Under the pieces are notes generated by a model. That model saw only the letters and a program-made list of their open reading frames with translations, had not been told where the DNA came from and did no database searches. Both the position numbers and the translations under genes were made by a program. A stretch of DNA of 64,000 bases, taken from positions 434,001-498,000 of the forward strand of contig NZ_JAJITC010000001.1 in assembly GCF_020881035.1 (NCBI RefSeq). Direction: 5' to 3'. The stretch is from Paraburkholderia translucens. Lineage in GTDB: Bacteria > Pseudomonadota > Gammaproteobacteria > Burkholderiales > Burkholderiaceae. The number at the start of each line of letters is the position of its first letter. Position 1 is the first letter of the stretch. Below, piece after piece: positions 26,044 to 35,092 of this stretch.

Positions 26044-26847
26044 ATGTCGACCTCGACTTCCACCTCCTCTACCCCCGCCATGCCGGTTCTGCAGGCGCGC
26101 GGACTCACCAAACGTTATGGCAACGTGACCGCGCTCGACGGTTGCGACTTCGAAGTGCTGCCCGGCGAAATCCTCGCGGTGATCGGCGACAACGGCGCGG
26201 GCAAATCGTCGTTGATCAAGGCGCTCTCGGGCGCGACGGTGCCCGACGAAGGCGAGATTCTGCTCGACGGCAAGCCGGTCAAGTTCCGCAGTCCGCTCGA
26301 TGCGCGCGCGCATGGCATCGAGACCGTGTACCAGGAGCTCGCGGTCGCGCCGGCGATGAGCATCGCCGAAAACCTGTTTCTTGCCCGCGAATTGCTGAAG
26401 CCGGGCTGGCGTGGCTCGCTCTTCAAGATGATCGACAAGCGCCGCATGCTGGAGGAGGCGACCGCGGCCATGAAGGACCTGCAGATCGGCATCCGCTCGA
26501 TGCGTCAGGCAGTGGAGACGTTGTCCGGCGGCCAGCGCCAGGGCGTCGCCGTGGCACGCAGCGCGGCGTTCGCGCGCCATGTGGTGATTCTGGACGAACC
26601 CACCGCCGCGCTCGGCGTGAAGGAAGGCAACATGGTGCTCGAGTTGATCCGGCGCGTGCGCGACCGCGGCCTGCCGGTGATTCTCATCAGCCACAACATG
26701 CCGCACGTGTTCGAGGTCGCCGACCGCATTCATATCCAGCGGCTCGGCAGGCGCGCGGCGCTCGTCAAGACGAAGGACGTGCACATGTCGGAAGCCGTCG
26801 CCATCATGACCGGCGCGAAGGAAGCCGACGTGAAGGCGATCGCATGA
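26044..26847 (+). CDS. frcA: Fructose-type ABC transporter ATPase (single domain)
   Basis: 267 residues with one ATP-binding cassette: Walker A GDNGAGKSS (48-56), signature LSGGQRQGVAVARS, Walker B VVILDEPTAALG, switch ISHN. A single cassette is unusual for the RbsA class (about 500 residues with two) but normal for FrcA. The signature has Gly where Arg/Lys is common (QRQGVA), again as in this family. The Ser/Thr-rich N-terminus (MSTSTSTSSTPAM) is probably unstructured. CAGGAG precedes the ATG. Confidence 0.88.
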   Translation: MSTSTSTSSTPAMPVLQARGLTKRYGNVTALDGCDFEVLPGEILAVIGDNGAGKSSLIKALSGATVPDEGEILLDGKPVKFRSPLDARAHGIETVYQELAVAPAMSIAENLFLARELLKPGWRGSLFKMIDKRRMLEEATAAMKDLQIGIRSMRQAVETLSGGQRQGVAVARSAAFARHVVILDEPTAALGVKEGNMVLELIRRVRDRGLPVILISHNMPHVFEVADRIHIQRLGRRAALVKTKDVHMSEAVAIMTGAKEADVKAIA

Positions 26848-26889
26848 CGCGCCGCTCAATCCGCTGAGTCACGAGGCCGATAAACGACG

Positions 26890-28131
26890 ATGGACACCTC
26901 CAGCATCAGCCCGCGCGCGCCCGTCAAGCGCACGGTCGGCTCGAACCAGGTCGGCATGCGGCAATTCAACGAGCGCATCGTGCTGCAGACGATCCGCCTG
27001 CATGGACCGCTGCCCAAGGCCGAAGTCGGCCGTCTCACGCGTCTTTCGATGCAGACGGTGTCGATGATCGTCGACCGGCTGATCGCCGACGGTCTGCTCG
27101 AAAAGCAGGCGCGCGTGCGCGGCCGGATCGGCCAGCCGTCGGTGCCGATCGCGTTGTGCGCGGACGGCGCCTACACGATCGGCATCAAGGTCGGACGCCG
27201 CAGTCTCGACGTGCTCGCGATGGACTTCGGCGGGCGTGTCGTGTGCCGCGACGTGTTCGAGTACGCGTATCCCGATCCGCGTACGCTGTTTCCCGCGCTC
27301 GAAAGCAAACTCGCGCGCGTGAACGAGACGCTCGGCGCGAAGGCCGGCAAGCTGGTCGGCGTGGGGGTCGCGGCGCCGCTGTGGCTCGGCGGCTGGCGCG
27401 ATTTTCTCGGCGCGCCGCCCGACGCGCTCGACGCATGGAACGACATCGATCTGCGCGCGCGCATCGCGACGATGACCGGCCTGCCCGTCGAGTTCGCCAA
27501 AGACACCACGGCCGCTTGCGCGGCTGAACTCGTCATGGGCCAGGGCCGTGGCATTCACAACTTCCTGTATCTGTTCGTCGGCACGTTCATCGGCGGAGGT
27601 CTCGTGATCGACGGCCGCCTGCATGGGGGTCCGCACGACAACGCGGGCGCAGTCGGTTCTATTCCGCTGCGCGAAGGCAGCGCGCGCAAACCCGCGCGGC
27701 AGCTACTGCACGCGGCATCGGGCTTCGTCCTGGAGCAGCTTTTCAGCGATGCGCACGCACCGGCCGCCGCCGCGCACGATCATCGCGCGCTGTCGCCCGA
27801 ATTGTGGCGGCATACCGAGCAATGGCTCGACAGCGCGTGCCCCGCGATCGCCAACGCGCTAACGAATGCAGCCGCGTTGCTCGATCTCGAAGCTGTCGTG
27901 ATCGACGGCGAGTTCGACCGGATGTTGCTGCGCGAGATCATCCGCCGCACCGAGCGCGTGCTCGACCGTTTCGAATGGGAAGGCATGGTGCGACCGCAAT
28001 TGCTCGAAGGGGCGATCGGCGCCGATGCCCGCGCGATGGGCGGTGCGATTCTGCCGCTGTATGCGCATTTCGCGCCGGTCCATGAGCTGTTTCTGAAGCC
28101 GGCGGCGGAGGCGGGTTATGACGGGCGGTGA
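26890..28131 (+). CDS. ROK-family transcriptional regulator of the frc operon
   Basis: 413 residues. The N-terminal helix-turn-helix (about 23-80; NERIVLQTIRLHGPLPKAEV, SMQTVSMIVDRLIADGLLE) precedes a ROK sugar-kinase-like domain (IGIKVGRRSLDVLAMDFGG, GVAAPLWLGGWRDFLG, GTFIGGGLVIDGRLHGG). The zinc motif of ROK kinases (CGxxGCxE) is not found after the GGPHDNAGAVG segment, which fits a regulator, not an enzyme. Placed 42 bp after frcA, it likely senses the imported sugar and binds the inverted repeat upstream of frcB. Convergent with the penicillin-binding protein gene. Confidence 0.88.
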   Translation: MDTSSISPRAPVKRTVGSNQVGMRQFNERIVLQTIRLHGPLPKAEVGRLTRLSMQTVSMIVDRLIADGLLEKQARVRGRIGQPSVPIALCADGAYTIGIKVGRRSLDVLAMDFGGRVVCRDVFEYAYPDPRTLFPALESKLARVNETLGAKAGKLVGVGVAAPLWLGGWRDFLGAPPDALDAWNDIDLRARIATMTGLPVEFAKDTTAACAAELVMGQGRGIHNFLYLFVGTFIGGGLVIDGRLHGGPHDNAGAVGSIPLREGSARKPARQLLHAASGFVLEQLFSDAHAPAAAAHDHRALSPELWRHTEQWLDSACPAIANALTNAAALLDLEAVVIDGEFDRMLLREIIRRTERVLDRFEWEGMVRPQLLEGAIGADARAMGGAILPLYAHFAPVHELFLKPAAEAGYDGR

Positions 28132-28164
28132 GCGTGCAACTTGCGATGTTGGAAATACATCGAT

Positions 28165-31100
28165 TCACTTCGCGGCGGCAACCTTCGTCGCCACGGGCTT
28201 CGATTCCGCCGGCACCGCCACGGTGTTCTCGACCGGCTTATCGAGCAACGGCTGCAACGCCGGGGCCATCGACTTCAGCAACTGCACCGCCAGCGCACTC
28301 GTGAAGTCGTAACGCGCGGCATACGGCTCATGCACCCATGCGGTCAGCGTGCCGTAGAAGCGGTCGCCGAGCGCGAACACGAAGGTCGCGCTGCGATTCA
28401 CCTTGCGTGACTCGATCAGGCGCGCGCCCTTCGCGTACACGTTCAGGCGCTGATCGCCGGTGCCGGTCTTGCCGTAGACGGTGAGCGTTTCGCCGTTCGG
28501 GAACGTCACGCCTTGCGCGAGACGCCTCGCGGTGCCGCCCGTCACGACGTCGCGCAACAGCATCTTCACTTCACCGGCGATTTCCGGCGACACCTGCTGC
28601 TGCGGCGCGACCACCGCGCGTCTGAAATGGGTTTCGTACGGCGTGTCTTTCGCAAAGTCGATTTGCGTCAGCGTTTCGGTCGGGACCTTGTTGCCGCCGT
28701 TCGCGATCACGCCGATCAGTTGCGCGAGCGCCGCCGGACGATCACCCGAGGCACCGATCGCCGCCGCATACGACGGCGTCAGCGACGCGAACGGATAGCC
28801 GAGCGCCTGCCACGATTTTCCGATTGCATCGAAGGCGCGCAGTTCGACCATGCGTTTGATGCGGTGATCCTGAGTGACGTGATAGCGCGTCTTGAAGAGC
28901 CACGAGTAGGTGGACAGGCGCACGTCCTGGCTTGCGCTTTCGATCTGCGCGAGCGTCGGGTCGGGATGCGAGCGCAGATAGTTCAGCGTCCACAGTTCGA
29001 GCGGATGCACGCCCGAGATGTAGCCCCGGTCGTTCAGGTTGAAGCGGTTGATGCCGTACTTGTCGTACAGATTCGCCAGGTCCTGGTCGTCGAGCATCGT
29101 ATTGGCCGGCGTGTTCTTCAGCGCCGCGTACATCAACTTGTTGAACCAGGCGTTCGAACCATCCGGCGCGACGCTGCGCAACGCGGTCGCCACTTTCGGC
29201 GGTGTCTTGCGCACGCCGAGCAGCAATAGCGTGATCTGCTGATCGGGCGTCTTGCCGTGGTACTTCGTGTAGAAGCGCTTCATGTACACGCGGCTTTCCT
29301 GATCGGCGAAACGCGTCAGGTACATCTTGCGGATCGCCGGATCGCCGAGCCATTGCGACGACGGCCCGGTGGTCTGCACCATTTCATAGTGCACGATGTC
29401 GCGCATCAACCGCACGAACACGAGGTTCACCGAATGCTGGAACGCGCGATGCACGGTCAGGATGCGGCTGTTGTCGTCGGACTCGAAGTTCGTGAAGGTC
29501 TGCGCGCCGCCGCCCGTATAGAACGTCTCGCCCGGGCTTGCGGAGTATTTACGCTCGATGGCCGCATCGAGCATCGGCTGGAGCGAATGATCGCGCGTAT
29601 GCAGCAGATAGTCGATCGCCCAGTGCGTCAGCTGATCGTTTGGATCGGGCGTGATCGCCTTCAGCTCGGCATTGCTTAGGGAGGCGTAACGGGTGTGCAG
29701 GTCGGTGATGATTTGCAGATACGTGATGACGGTGCGCAGTTTCGCGGTCGAGCCGAGATTCAGGCGCGCGCCCGAATTGATGTCGAACGGCTGGTTCACG
29801 CTGTCGGTCTGCACGCGCATGAGGTTCGCGTCGCCGCGCCGCTCGAACAGCGTGAAGCTGTACGCGATATGCGACGGATCGTCGGAGCCGCGCAGCATTT
29901 CGTAACCGACGATGCCCGCCGCCTTCGCACCGTCTTTCGTCGCGGCGGCCGCGAGCCGCTCGGCAACGGCCTGTTGCACGTCATTGTTCAGCGTGCCTTG
30001 CGCCTGCACGTCGAGGCGGTCCAGTTCATAGAAGCTGCGCACGCCGAGCGCGGCGAGCAGATGCGAGCGCATCGACGTGACGGCCTTGCGTGACACGAAC
30101 GAAGCGATTTCCGGGGTGCTGCGCGGCGCGCGATACAGCTCGACACGGGCCGCAAGCGCAGCATCGCGCAACTGTGCCGAAATCACCCCGCCGCTCGCAA
30201 GCAGCCGCGTGTAGCTGTCGGTCAGCCGTTCCAGTTCGGGATAGCCGCGCTGCAAAAAAAATGACGGCGCGCGCTGCGCGATCATCAGCGACAGCACTTC
30301 CCGAAACGCGACACCCTGCTCGGCCAGATTCGCCTCGGTGGACGGCGCCTTCAGCAACCGGTTGGTCTCGCGGAAATCGCGCCCGTACCAGGCGGCAAGA
30401 CCATCGCCGATCCCGTTGATCTCGCCCACGCCCGGCTGGGCGGCGAGCGGCACCGAGTTCAGATAGTGGACCACGATCTGTTCGCGTGCGGCCAGCGTCT
30501 GCGGTCCGTTCAGATATGCGCGCACCGATGCGGACGCGATTTGCCGCAGCTTTTCCGGCGGCGTCGCGGTGCGGCCGCCCGCGGAGTGACGGAATTTTTC
30601 GATCTGCGTCGCGAGCGTGCTGCCGCCCGGCGTCTGCTGATGACGGTTGAATACGCGCGCACCCTGGTCGACGAGCGCGCGGCTGAAGCGCCCCCAGTCG
30701 ATCGCCGGATTGCGGTTGGGCTGATTCGGATCGAGCAGATAGCGGTCTTCGATGAACAGCAGAGAATTCACGATGAGCGGCGGAATCGCGTCGAAGCTGT
30801 CATATACACGGCCCGGAAACCGCGCGCTGTAAAGCGGCGCGCCGGTGCCGTCGAAAAGTTTCAGGCCCGCTGTGTCTTTCTCGTCGTAAGGCAGAAACAG
30901 GCCGTCATCGGCGAGGGATAGCATCCTTTCAGAATCGCGCGCCTGCGAGCTGATTTCGAAACCGCGCTGCAACAGACGCTGCTGGATAGCAGGCAACAGC
31001 GCGTAGCCGAGGCGGGCGTCGTACGGACCCTTGTCGGCTTGCGGGAAACGGATGGAAGGGCTGGGGCCGTCGGCGACGGAAAAACCGACGTCGCGGGTCA

Positions 31101-31278
31101 GTTCGGAAAGGTAGTGCGCCTGCAGCCGCGAAGTCTCGATTTCGATTTGCACGAGGCGCGCGACCAGCGCCACCGCGAGCAGCACGAGCGCGGCCAGCCC
31201 CCATTTGAGCCAACGCCAGCTCCGCACAGGCACGGTGCTGGTCGCGCGAAGCGGAAACCGAAGCGGTGGCCGATTCAT
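28165..31278 (-). CDS. Class A penicillin-binding-like protein (transglycosylase-transpeptidase)
   Basis: 1037 residues, longer than usual class A PBPs. One membrane anchor (about 25-44). GT51 domain: IEDRYLLDPNQPNRNPAIDW (catalytic Glu177), GGSTLATQ (218-225) and HYLNSVPL. Transpeptidase: SxxK as STAK (Ser510-Lys513), SVN (616-618), and KTGTG near residue 935. An inserted or divergent section of roughly 280 residues lies between the second and third transpeptidase motifs. It would polymerise and cross-link peptidoglycan in the periplasm. Such long transglycosylase-domain proteins are typical Burkholderiaceae accessory PBPs. GGGAGAG precedes the ATG. It stands alone and is probably a specialised cell-wall enzyme. 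Confidence 0.87.
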   Translation of the reverse strand: MNRPPLRFPLRATSTVPVRSWRWLKWGLAALVLLAVALVARLVQIEIETSRLQAHYLSELTRDVGFSVADGPSPSIRFPQADKGPYDARLGYALLPAIQQRLLQRGFEISSQARDSERMLSLADDGLFLPYDEKDTAGLKLFDGTGAPLYSARFPGRVYDSFDAIPPLIVNSLLFIEDRYLLDPNQPNRNPAIDWGRFSRALVDQGARVFNRHQQTPGGSTLATQIEKFRHSAGGRTATPPEKLRQIASASVRAYLNGPQTLAAREQIVVHYLNSVPLAAQPGVGEINGIGDGLAAWYGRDFRETNRLLKAPSTEANLAEQGVAFREVLSLMIAQRAPSFFLQRGYPELERLTDSYTRLLASGGVISAQLRDAALAARVELYRAPRSTPEIASFVSRKAVTSMRSHLLAALGVRSFYELDRLDVQAQGTLNNDVQQAVAERLAAAATKDGAKAAGIVGYEMLRGSDDPSHIAYSFTLFERRGDANLMRVQTDSVNQPFDINSGARLNLGSTAKLRTVITYLQIITDLHTRYASLSNAELKAITPDPNDQLTHWAIDYLLHTRDHSLQPMLDAAIERKYSASPGETFYTGGGAQTFTNFESDDNSRILTVHRAFQHSVNLVFVRLMRDIVHYEMVQTTGPSSQWLGDPAIRKMYLTRFADQESRVYMKRFYTKYHGKTPDQQITLLLLGVRKTPPKVATALRSVAPDGSNAWFNKLMYAALKNTPANTMLDDQDLANLYDKYGINRFNLNDRGYISGVHPLELWTLNYLRSHPDPTLAQIESASQDVRLSTYSWLFKTRYHVTQDHRIKRMVELRAFDAIGKSWQALGYPFASLTPSYAAAIGASGDRPAALAQLIGVIANGGNKVPTETLTQIDFAKDTPYETHFRRAVVAPQQQVSPEIAGEVKMLLRDVVTGGTARRLAQGVTFPNGETLTVYGKTGTGDQRLNVYAKGARLIESRKVNRSATFVFALGDRFYGTLTAWVHEPYAARYDFTSALAVQLLKSMAPALQPLLDKPVENTVAVPAESKPVATKVAAAK

Positions 31279-31604
31279 GGTGCTCTCCCCGAGCGATGGC
31301 CAGGGTGCGGGACCTGGCTCACTTCATTCGAAGTAGTGTAGCTCGGAACGGGAAGCCGTCATCGGTCCAGATGCGCCCGCCAGTGTCGCGGCTACAACAC
31401 CTGCCGGCGTCGGATGACAAAACGCGAACTGGCGTGAGATATTGAACGCTTTTCGCACGAAGACATAACCGCCGATTCCGGCGGTTTTGGCGTTTCTGGC
31501 ATGTATTGTCGCAGTTCAGGCACCGATTTGCTGGAGTTTTTGCCGGCAATCGGATGGATTGCGTTTCAAGTGAGTCCACGCACGTTTGAGTGCACGCTTT
31601 TCGC
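31279..31604. other. Intergenic region with one short hairpin
   Basis: 326 bp between the PBP start and the LysR stop. No supported gene; an 86-codon minus-strand frame has no motif. It contains AACCGCCG-ATTC-CGGCGGTT (31467-31486), a possible weak terminator of the LysR gene. Confidence 0.4.
31467..31486 (-). terminator. Candidate hairpin downstream of the LysR gene
   Basis: An 8-bp perfect stem with a 4-base loop, about 120 bp past the LysR stop. On the minus strand it is followed by ATGTC, so it lacks a T-tract; on the plus strand TTGG follows. Weak evidence. Confidence 0.3.
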
Positions 31605-32540
31605 CTAGTCCCTCTGTGCTTGCGCGCTCAACAGCGAAATGAACCGTTCGGCCGGAGGCGACAGCACGCCGCCCTTGCGCGTCACGATGCCGAAAGTCTG
31701 CGATGGTGATTTGAGCCTGACCGGCACGATGCGCAGCATCCTGTGCCGCACGAACGGCTCCGCAATCGCGCTCGGCAGCAGGGAGACGAGCCCCGCGCCG
31801 CTTTGCAGCAGCGCGACCGTCACGAACGTGGAAGCCGTTGAAATCGGATTGTCGGGCATCTCGAGACCGGCGAGATCCATCTCGCGTTCGAGCAGCGCAT
31901 GCAGCGGCATATGTGACGGATACATGACCCAGCGATGTCCGGCGAGGTCGCGCAGCGTCATCTCGCGGCGCGGCAACGGTGCATGCTGATAGCCGACCAC
32001 CACCGCCAGCGGCTCGTCTCCGAGCGGACGATAGTGATACTTCGACGGATCGGCCGCGACCGCCGCGCGGCCCACCACCAGATCGAGCCGGCCGTCGTCG
32101 AGCTGCGCGAGCATCCGCGCGCTGGTGTCTTCCACCACTTCGATCGCCAGGCCCGGTTGCGCCGCATGCAGCTGATTCAGCGCGGGCACCACGCAGTCGG
32201 GAATCGCGCCCATGATCGCGCCGAGCGCGAGGCGCCCGCCGCGCCCCGAACGTATTTCGGCGACGTCCTGACAAAGCGCGGTGAGGTCTGACGTCACGAC
32301 GCGCGCATAACGGATCACGCAATGGCCGAGCTGGTTCGGGATCATGCCGCTTTTCGAGCGCTCGAAAAGCGGCGCGTCGAGCATCGATTCGAGTTCCTGC
32401 AGCGCCTTGCTTGCCGCCGATTGCGTCATCGCCATCACGCCGGCGGCCTTGTGCAGCGATTTATGATCGTCGAGCGCGATCAGCAAGTGCAGCTGCTTCA
32501 TCCGCAGCTTCGATAGCAGGACGTTGAGCGTGTCTTTCAT
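31605..32540 (-). CDS. LysR-family regulator divergent from the L-KDA dehydratase gene
   Basis: 311 residues. LysR helix-turn-helix at about 14-73 (MKQLHLLIALDDHKSLHKAA, TQSAASKALQELE, LFERSKSGMIPNQLG), then the substrate-binding domain (GRLALGAIMGAIP, DDGRLDLVVGRAA, VALLQSGAGLVSLLP). The ATG at 32540 lacks a clear ribosome site; a TTG at 32582 would overlap the regulatory region. It is divergent from the dehydratase/oxidoreductase pair, and candidate LysR half-sites lie between. A likely effector is a sugar acid or its 2-keto-3-deoxy product, by analogy with LysR regulators of such operons. Confidence 0.85.
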   Translation of the reverse strand: MKDTLNVLLSKLRMKQLHLLIALDDHKSLHKAAGVMAMTQSAASKALQELESMLDAPLFERSKSGMIPNQLGHCVIRYARVVTSDLTALCQDVAEIRSGRGGRLALGAIMGAIPDCVVPALNQLHAAQPGLAIEVVEDTSARMLAQLDDGRLDLVVGRAAVAADPSKYHYRPLGDEPLAVVVGYQHAPLPRREMTLRDLAGHRWVMYPSHMPLHALLEREMDLAGLEMPDNPISTASTFVTVALLQSGAGLVSLLPSAIAEPFVRHRMLRIVPVRLKSPSQTFGIVTRKGGVLSPPAERFISLLSAQAQRD

Positions 32541-32570
32541 TGGGTCAGGTGAGTCGCAAAAGCGATCACG

Positions 32571-32590
32571 ATATGGAAACAATTCAATAT
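32571..32590. promoter_or_regulatory. Candidate LysR binding site (ATAT-N12-ATAT)
   Basis: ATAT arms spaced by 12 bases, next to TCGC-AAAA-GCGA (32554-32565), in the 119-bp divergent gap. Both resemble LysR-type dyads. Speculative. Confidence 0.3.
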
Positions 32591-32659
32591 ACCAATGAGG
32601 CCTCGCGCCGTATAGTCAGCAGCAACCCGCCATCCCAGCGCGGACACAACGACATCGCC

Positions 32660-33592
32660 ATGACCCAACCGTCACTTTCCCCCGCCCTGCGTGGCGTCTT
32701 CCCCGTCGTGCCGACCATCTTCGACGACGCCGGCCGCCTCGACCTCGAAGGCCAGAAGCGCTGCCTCGATTTCATGATCGATGCCGGCTCGAATGGTTTG
32801 TGCATTCTCGCGAACTTCTCCGAGCAGTTCGCGCTGTCCGACGACGAGCGCAACACGCTGATGCACCTCGCGCTCGAACACGTCGCGGGCCGCGTGCCGG
32901 TGATCGTCACGACCACTCACTTCAGCTCGTACCAGTGCGCGGAGCGCAGCCGCGCCGCGCAGGCCGCTGGCGCCGCGATGGTGATGGTCATGCCGCCGTA
33001 TCACGGCGCGACGATCCGCATCGGCGAGCGCGGCATCTATGAGTTCTATCGTACGGTGTCCGATGCCATCCGGATTCCGATCATGATCCAGGACGCGCCC
33101 GTCAGCGGTACGCCGTTGTCCGCGCCGTTCCTCGCCCGCATGGCACGCGAGATCGACAACGTGTCGTACTTCAAGATCGAAACGCCGCAGGCGGCGAACA
33201 AGCTGCGCGAGCTGATCGAACTCGGCGGCGACGCGATCATCGGCCCTTGGGACGGTGAAGAAGCGATCACGCTGATGGCCGATCTCGATGCGGGCGCGAC
33301 CGGCTCGATGACGGGCGGCGGGTATGCGGACGGCATCCGCCTCATCGTCGATGCTTACGCGGCCGGCGATACCGAGGGCGCCGCCGCGCACTATCAGCAG
33401 TGGCTGCCGCTGATCAACTACGAGAATCGCCAGGGCGGCCTCGCATCGTGCAAGGCGCTGATGAAGGAAGGCGGCGTGATCCGCTCGGACGCGGTGCGTC
33501 ATCCGCTGCCGCAGATGCATCCGGCGACACGCGAAGGGTTGTTGAAGATCGCGCGCCGGCTCGATCCGCTCGTGTTGCGCTGGGGCCGATAA
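32660..33592 (+). CDS. DapA-superfamily dehydratase, probable L-2-keto-3-deoxyarabonate dehydratase
   Basis: 310 residues of the dihydrodipicolinate synthase/NAL superfamily. The Schiff-base lysine is Lys172 in YFKIE. Stretches LRGVFPVVPTIFDDAGRLDLEG, DAGSNGLCILANFSEQFALS, VTTTHFSSYQCAERSRAAQ and GPWDGEEAITLMADLDAGATG resemble known L-KDA dehydratases, which convert the sugar acid to alpha-ketoglutarate semialdehyde in L-arabinose/arabonate degradation. IQDAP stands where typical DHDPS proteins have a YN.P motif, so DHDPS activity is unlikely. The ATG at 32660 gives the best alignment to family length. Alternatives: hydroxypyrroline-carboxylate deaminase or another keto-acid lyase. Confidence 0.72.
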   Translation: MTQPSLSPALRGVFPVVPTIFDDAGRLDLEGQKRCLDFMIDAGSNGLCILANFSEQFALSDDERNTLMHLALEHVAGRVPVIVTTTHFSSYQCAERSRAAQAAGAAMVMVMPPYHGATIRIGERGIYEFYRTVSDAIRIPIMIQDAPVSGTPLSAPFLARMAREIDNVSYFKIETPQAANKLRELIELGGDAIIGPWDGEEAITLMADLDAGATGSMTGGGYADGIRLIVDAYAAGDTEGAAAHYQQWLPLINYENRQGGLASCKALMKEGGVIRSDAVRHPLPQMHPATREGLLKIARRLDPLVLRWGR

Positions 33593-33615
33593 GCACCTCG
33601 AAGCGCAGCGGAGCG

Positions 33616-33645
33616 CCAGCCGGCGTGCCGACGCACGCCGGCTGG
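33616..33645. repeat. 12-bp perfect hairpin between the dehydratase and oxidoreductase genes
   Basis: Arms CCAGCCGGCGTG/CACGCCGGCTGG with a 6-base loop, 23 bp after the dehydratase stop. No T-run follows; it could stabilise the upstream mRNA or attenuate the next gene. Confidence 0.55.
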
Positions 33646-33698
33646 ACGGCGGCACACGATTGCCGCTACGCTAGGGCCAGTCCATAGGCCCGCGCCCC

Positions 33699-34988
33699 AT
33701 GCAAAGCTTCTACGAAGCCACCGTCACCCGCTCCTCCACCTACGTGCCGCTCAGCGGCCGGCGCAGCGCGCACGTCTGCATCATCGGCGGCGGGCTCGCG
33801 GGACTGTCCACCGCGTTGGGACTTGCCGAGCGCGGTGTCGAAGACGTGGTCGTGCTCGAAGCGCAGCAGGTCGGCTTCGGTGCATCGGGCCGCAACGGCG
33901 GCTTCGTGTTCGGCGGCTACAGCCTCGATTGCGCGGACCTGCTGAAAACGCTCGGTCCGACTCGCGCGCGCGAACTCTATACGCTGACCACCGACGCCGT
34001 CGACCTGATGCGCAAGCGCATTGCGCGCTACCGGATCGATTGCGACGCGACCGACGCCGGCGTGATTCTCGCGAACTGGTTCGACGAACCCGCGCGTCTC
34101 GAAGCACAACGCCGTCTGATGCGCGATTCGTTCGGCGTGGACTGGGAACCGATCGCGGCCGATGCACTCGCCGCGCAACTGAAGACGAGCCGCTATCACG
34201 GTGGACTGTTCGAGCGCAACGCGTTCCATTTTCATCCGCTCAAATACGTTGTCGGCGTCGCCGCGGCGGCTGCGCAGGCCGGCGTGACGATACACGAGCG
34301 TTCGCCGGTCGTGAGCTTGCGGAGCAACGGCGCGGGCTTCGTCGCCGAAACACCGCAGGGTGCGCTCGACGCGCGCCACGTCGTAATGGCCGGCGGCGGC
34401 TATGCACGCAACGTGTACGCGCGCGTCGAGCGCGCGGTGCTGCCGATCGCCACCTACGTGATGGCGACCGAGCCGCTCGGCGACCGCTTGCACGACGTCA
34501 TTGCCACGCGCGCCGCGATCTACGACACCCGCTTCGCGTTCGACTACTACCGGCCGCTGCCGGACACGCGCATCCTGTGGGGCGGGCGCATCTCGGTGCG
34601 CGAGCGCGAGCCAGAAGCGATCGCACGTTTGTTGCGACACGACCTGCTGAGGGTCTATCCGCAATTGCGTGACATCCGCATCGGGCACGCATGGGGCGGC
34701 CTGATGAGCTACGCGCGGCACAAAATGCCGCAGATCGGCCGCAGCGAGGACGGCGTCTGGTACGCGGTCGGTTTCGGCGGACACGGCATGGCGCCGACCA
34801 CGGTGTCGGGGGAACTGCTGGCCGCGGCGATCTCCGGTGAACGACCCGTGCCCGACGCATTCGCAACCTTCGGCCTCACGCGCACCTACGGCGCGCTCGG
34901 CCTCGCGGCTGCGCAACTCACGTACACCGCGATGCAAACACGCGACGCGCTCGCCACGCGCCGCCGGCCCGCACGCCCGGTGGCGTAA
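33699..34988 (+). CDS. FAD-dependent amine/amino-acid oxidoreductase (DAO family)
   Basis: 429 residues. The N-terminal dinucleotide fold is visible at HVCIIGGGLAGLSTALGLAE (residues about 26-45), then VVLEAQQVGFGASGRNGGFVFGG, the FAD-contact signature of the PuuB/DadA-like group. The C-terminal FAD segment is YAVGFGGHGMAPTTVSGELLA. It would oxidise a C-N bond of an amine or amino acid with FAD; the substrate is unknown. It follows the dehydratase gene by 106 bp with a hairpin between, so co-transcription is possible but not certain. It may instead belong to a separate amine pathway. Confidence 0.8.
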   Translation: MQSFYEATVTRSSTYVPLSGRRSAHVCIIGGGLAGLSTALGLAERGVEDVVVLEAQQVGFGASGRNGGFVFGGYSLDCADLLKTLGPTRARELYTLTTDAVDLMRKRIARYRIDCDATDAGVILANWFDEPARLEAQRRLMRDSFGVDWEPIAADALAAQLKTSRYHGGLFERNAFHFHPLKYVVGVAAAAAQAGVTIHERSPVVSLRSNGAGFVAETPQGALDARHVVMAGGGYARNVYARVERAVLPIATYVMATEPLGDRLHDVIATRAAIYDTRFAFDYYRPLPDTRILWGGRISVREREPEAIARLLRHDLLRVYPQLRDIRIGHAWGGLMSYARHKMPQIGRSEDGVWYAVGFGGHGMAPTTVSGELLAAAISGERPVPDAFATFGLTRTYGALGLAAAQLTYTAMQTRDALATRRRPARPVA

Positions 34989-35092
34989 GCGTCGCGCGAG
35001 TCCCGTCGAATGCCTTCACCGACGCCTGAGACCCGCGCCAGAGGCCCATTTCGCCATGCTAGAATGCGCCGTCACTGGCGCTCGAAACCACA

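Noticed and set aside
32660..33592. Call as dihydrodipicolinate synthase (dapA)
   Set aside because: The YN.P motif of DHDPS reads IQDAP and the local pattern fits L-KDA dehydratases better.
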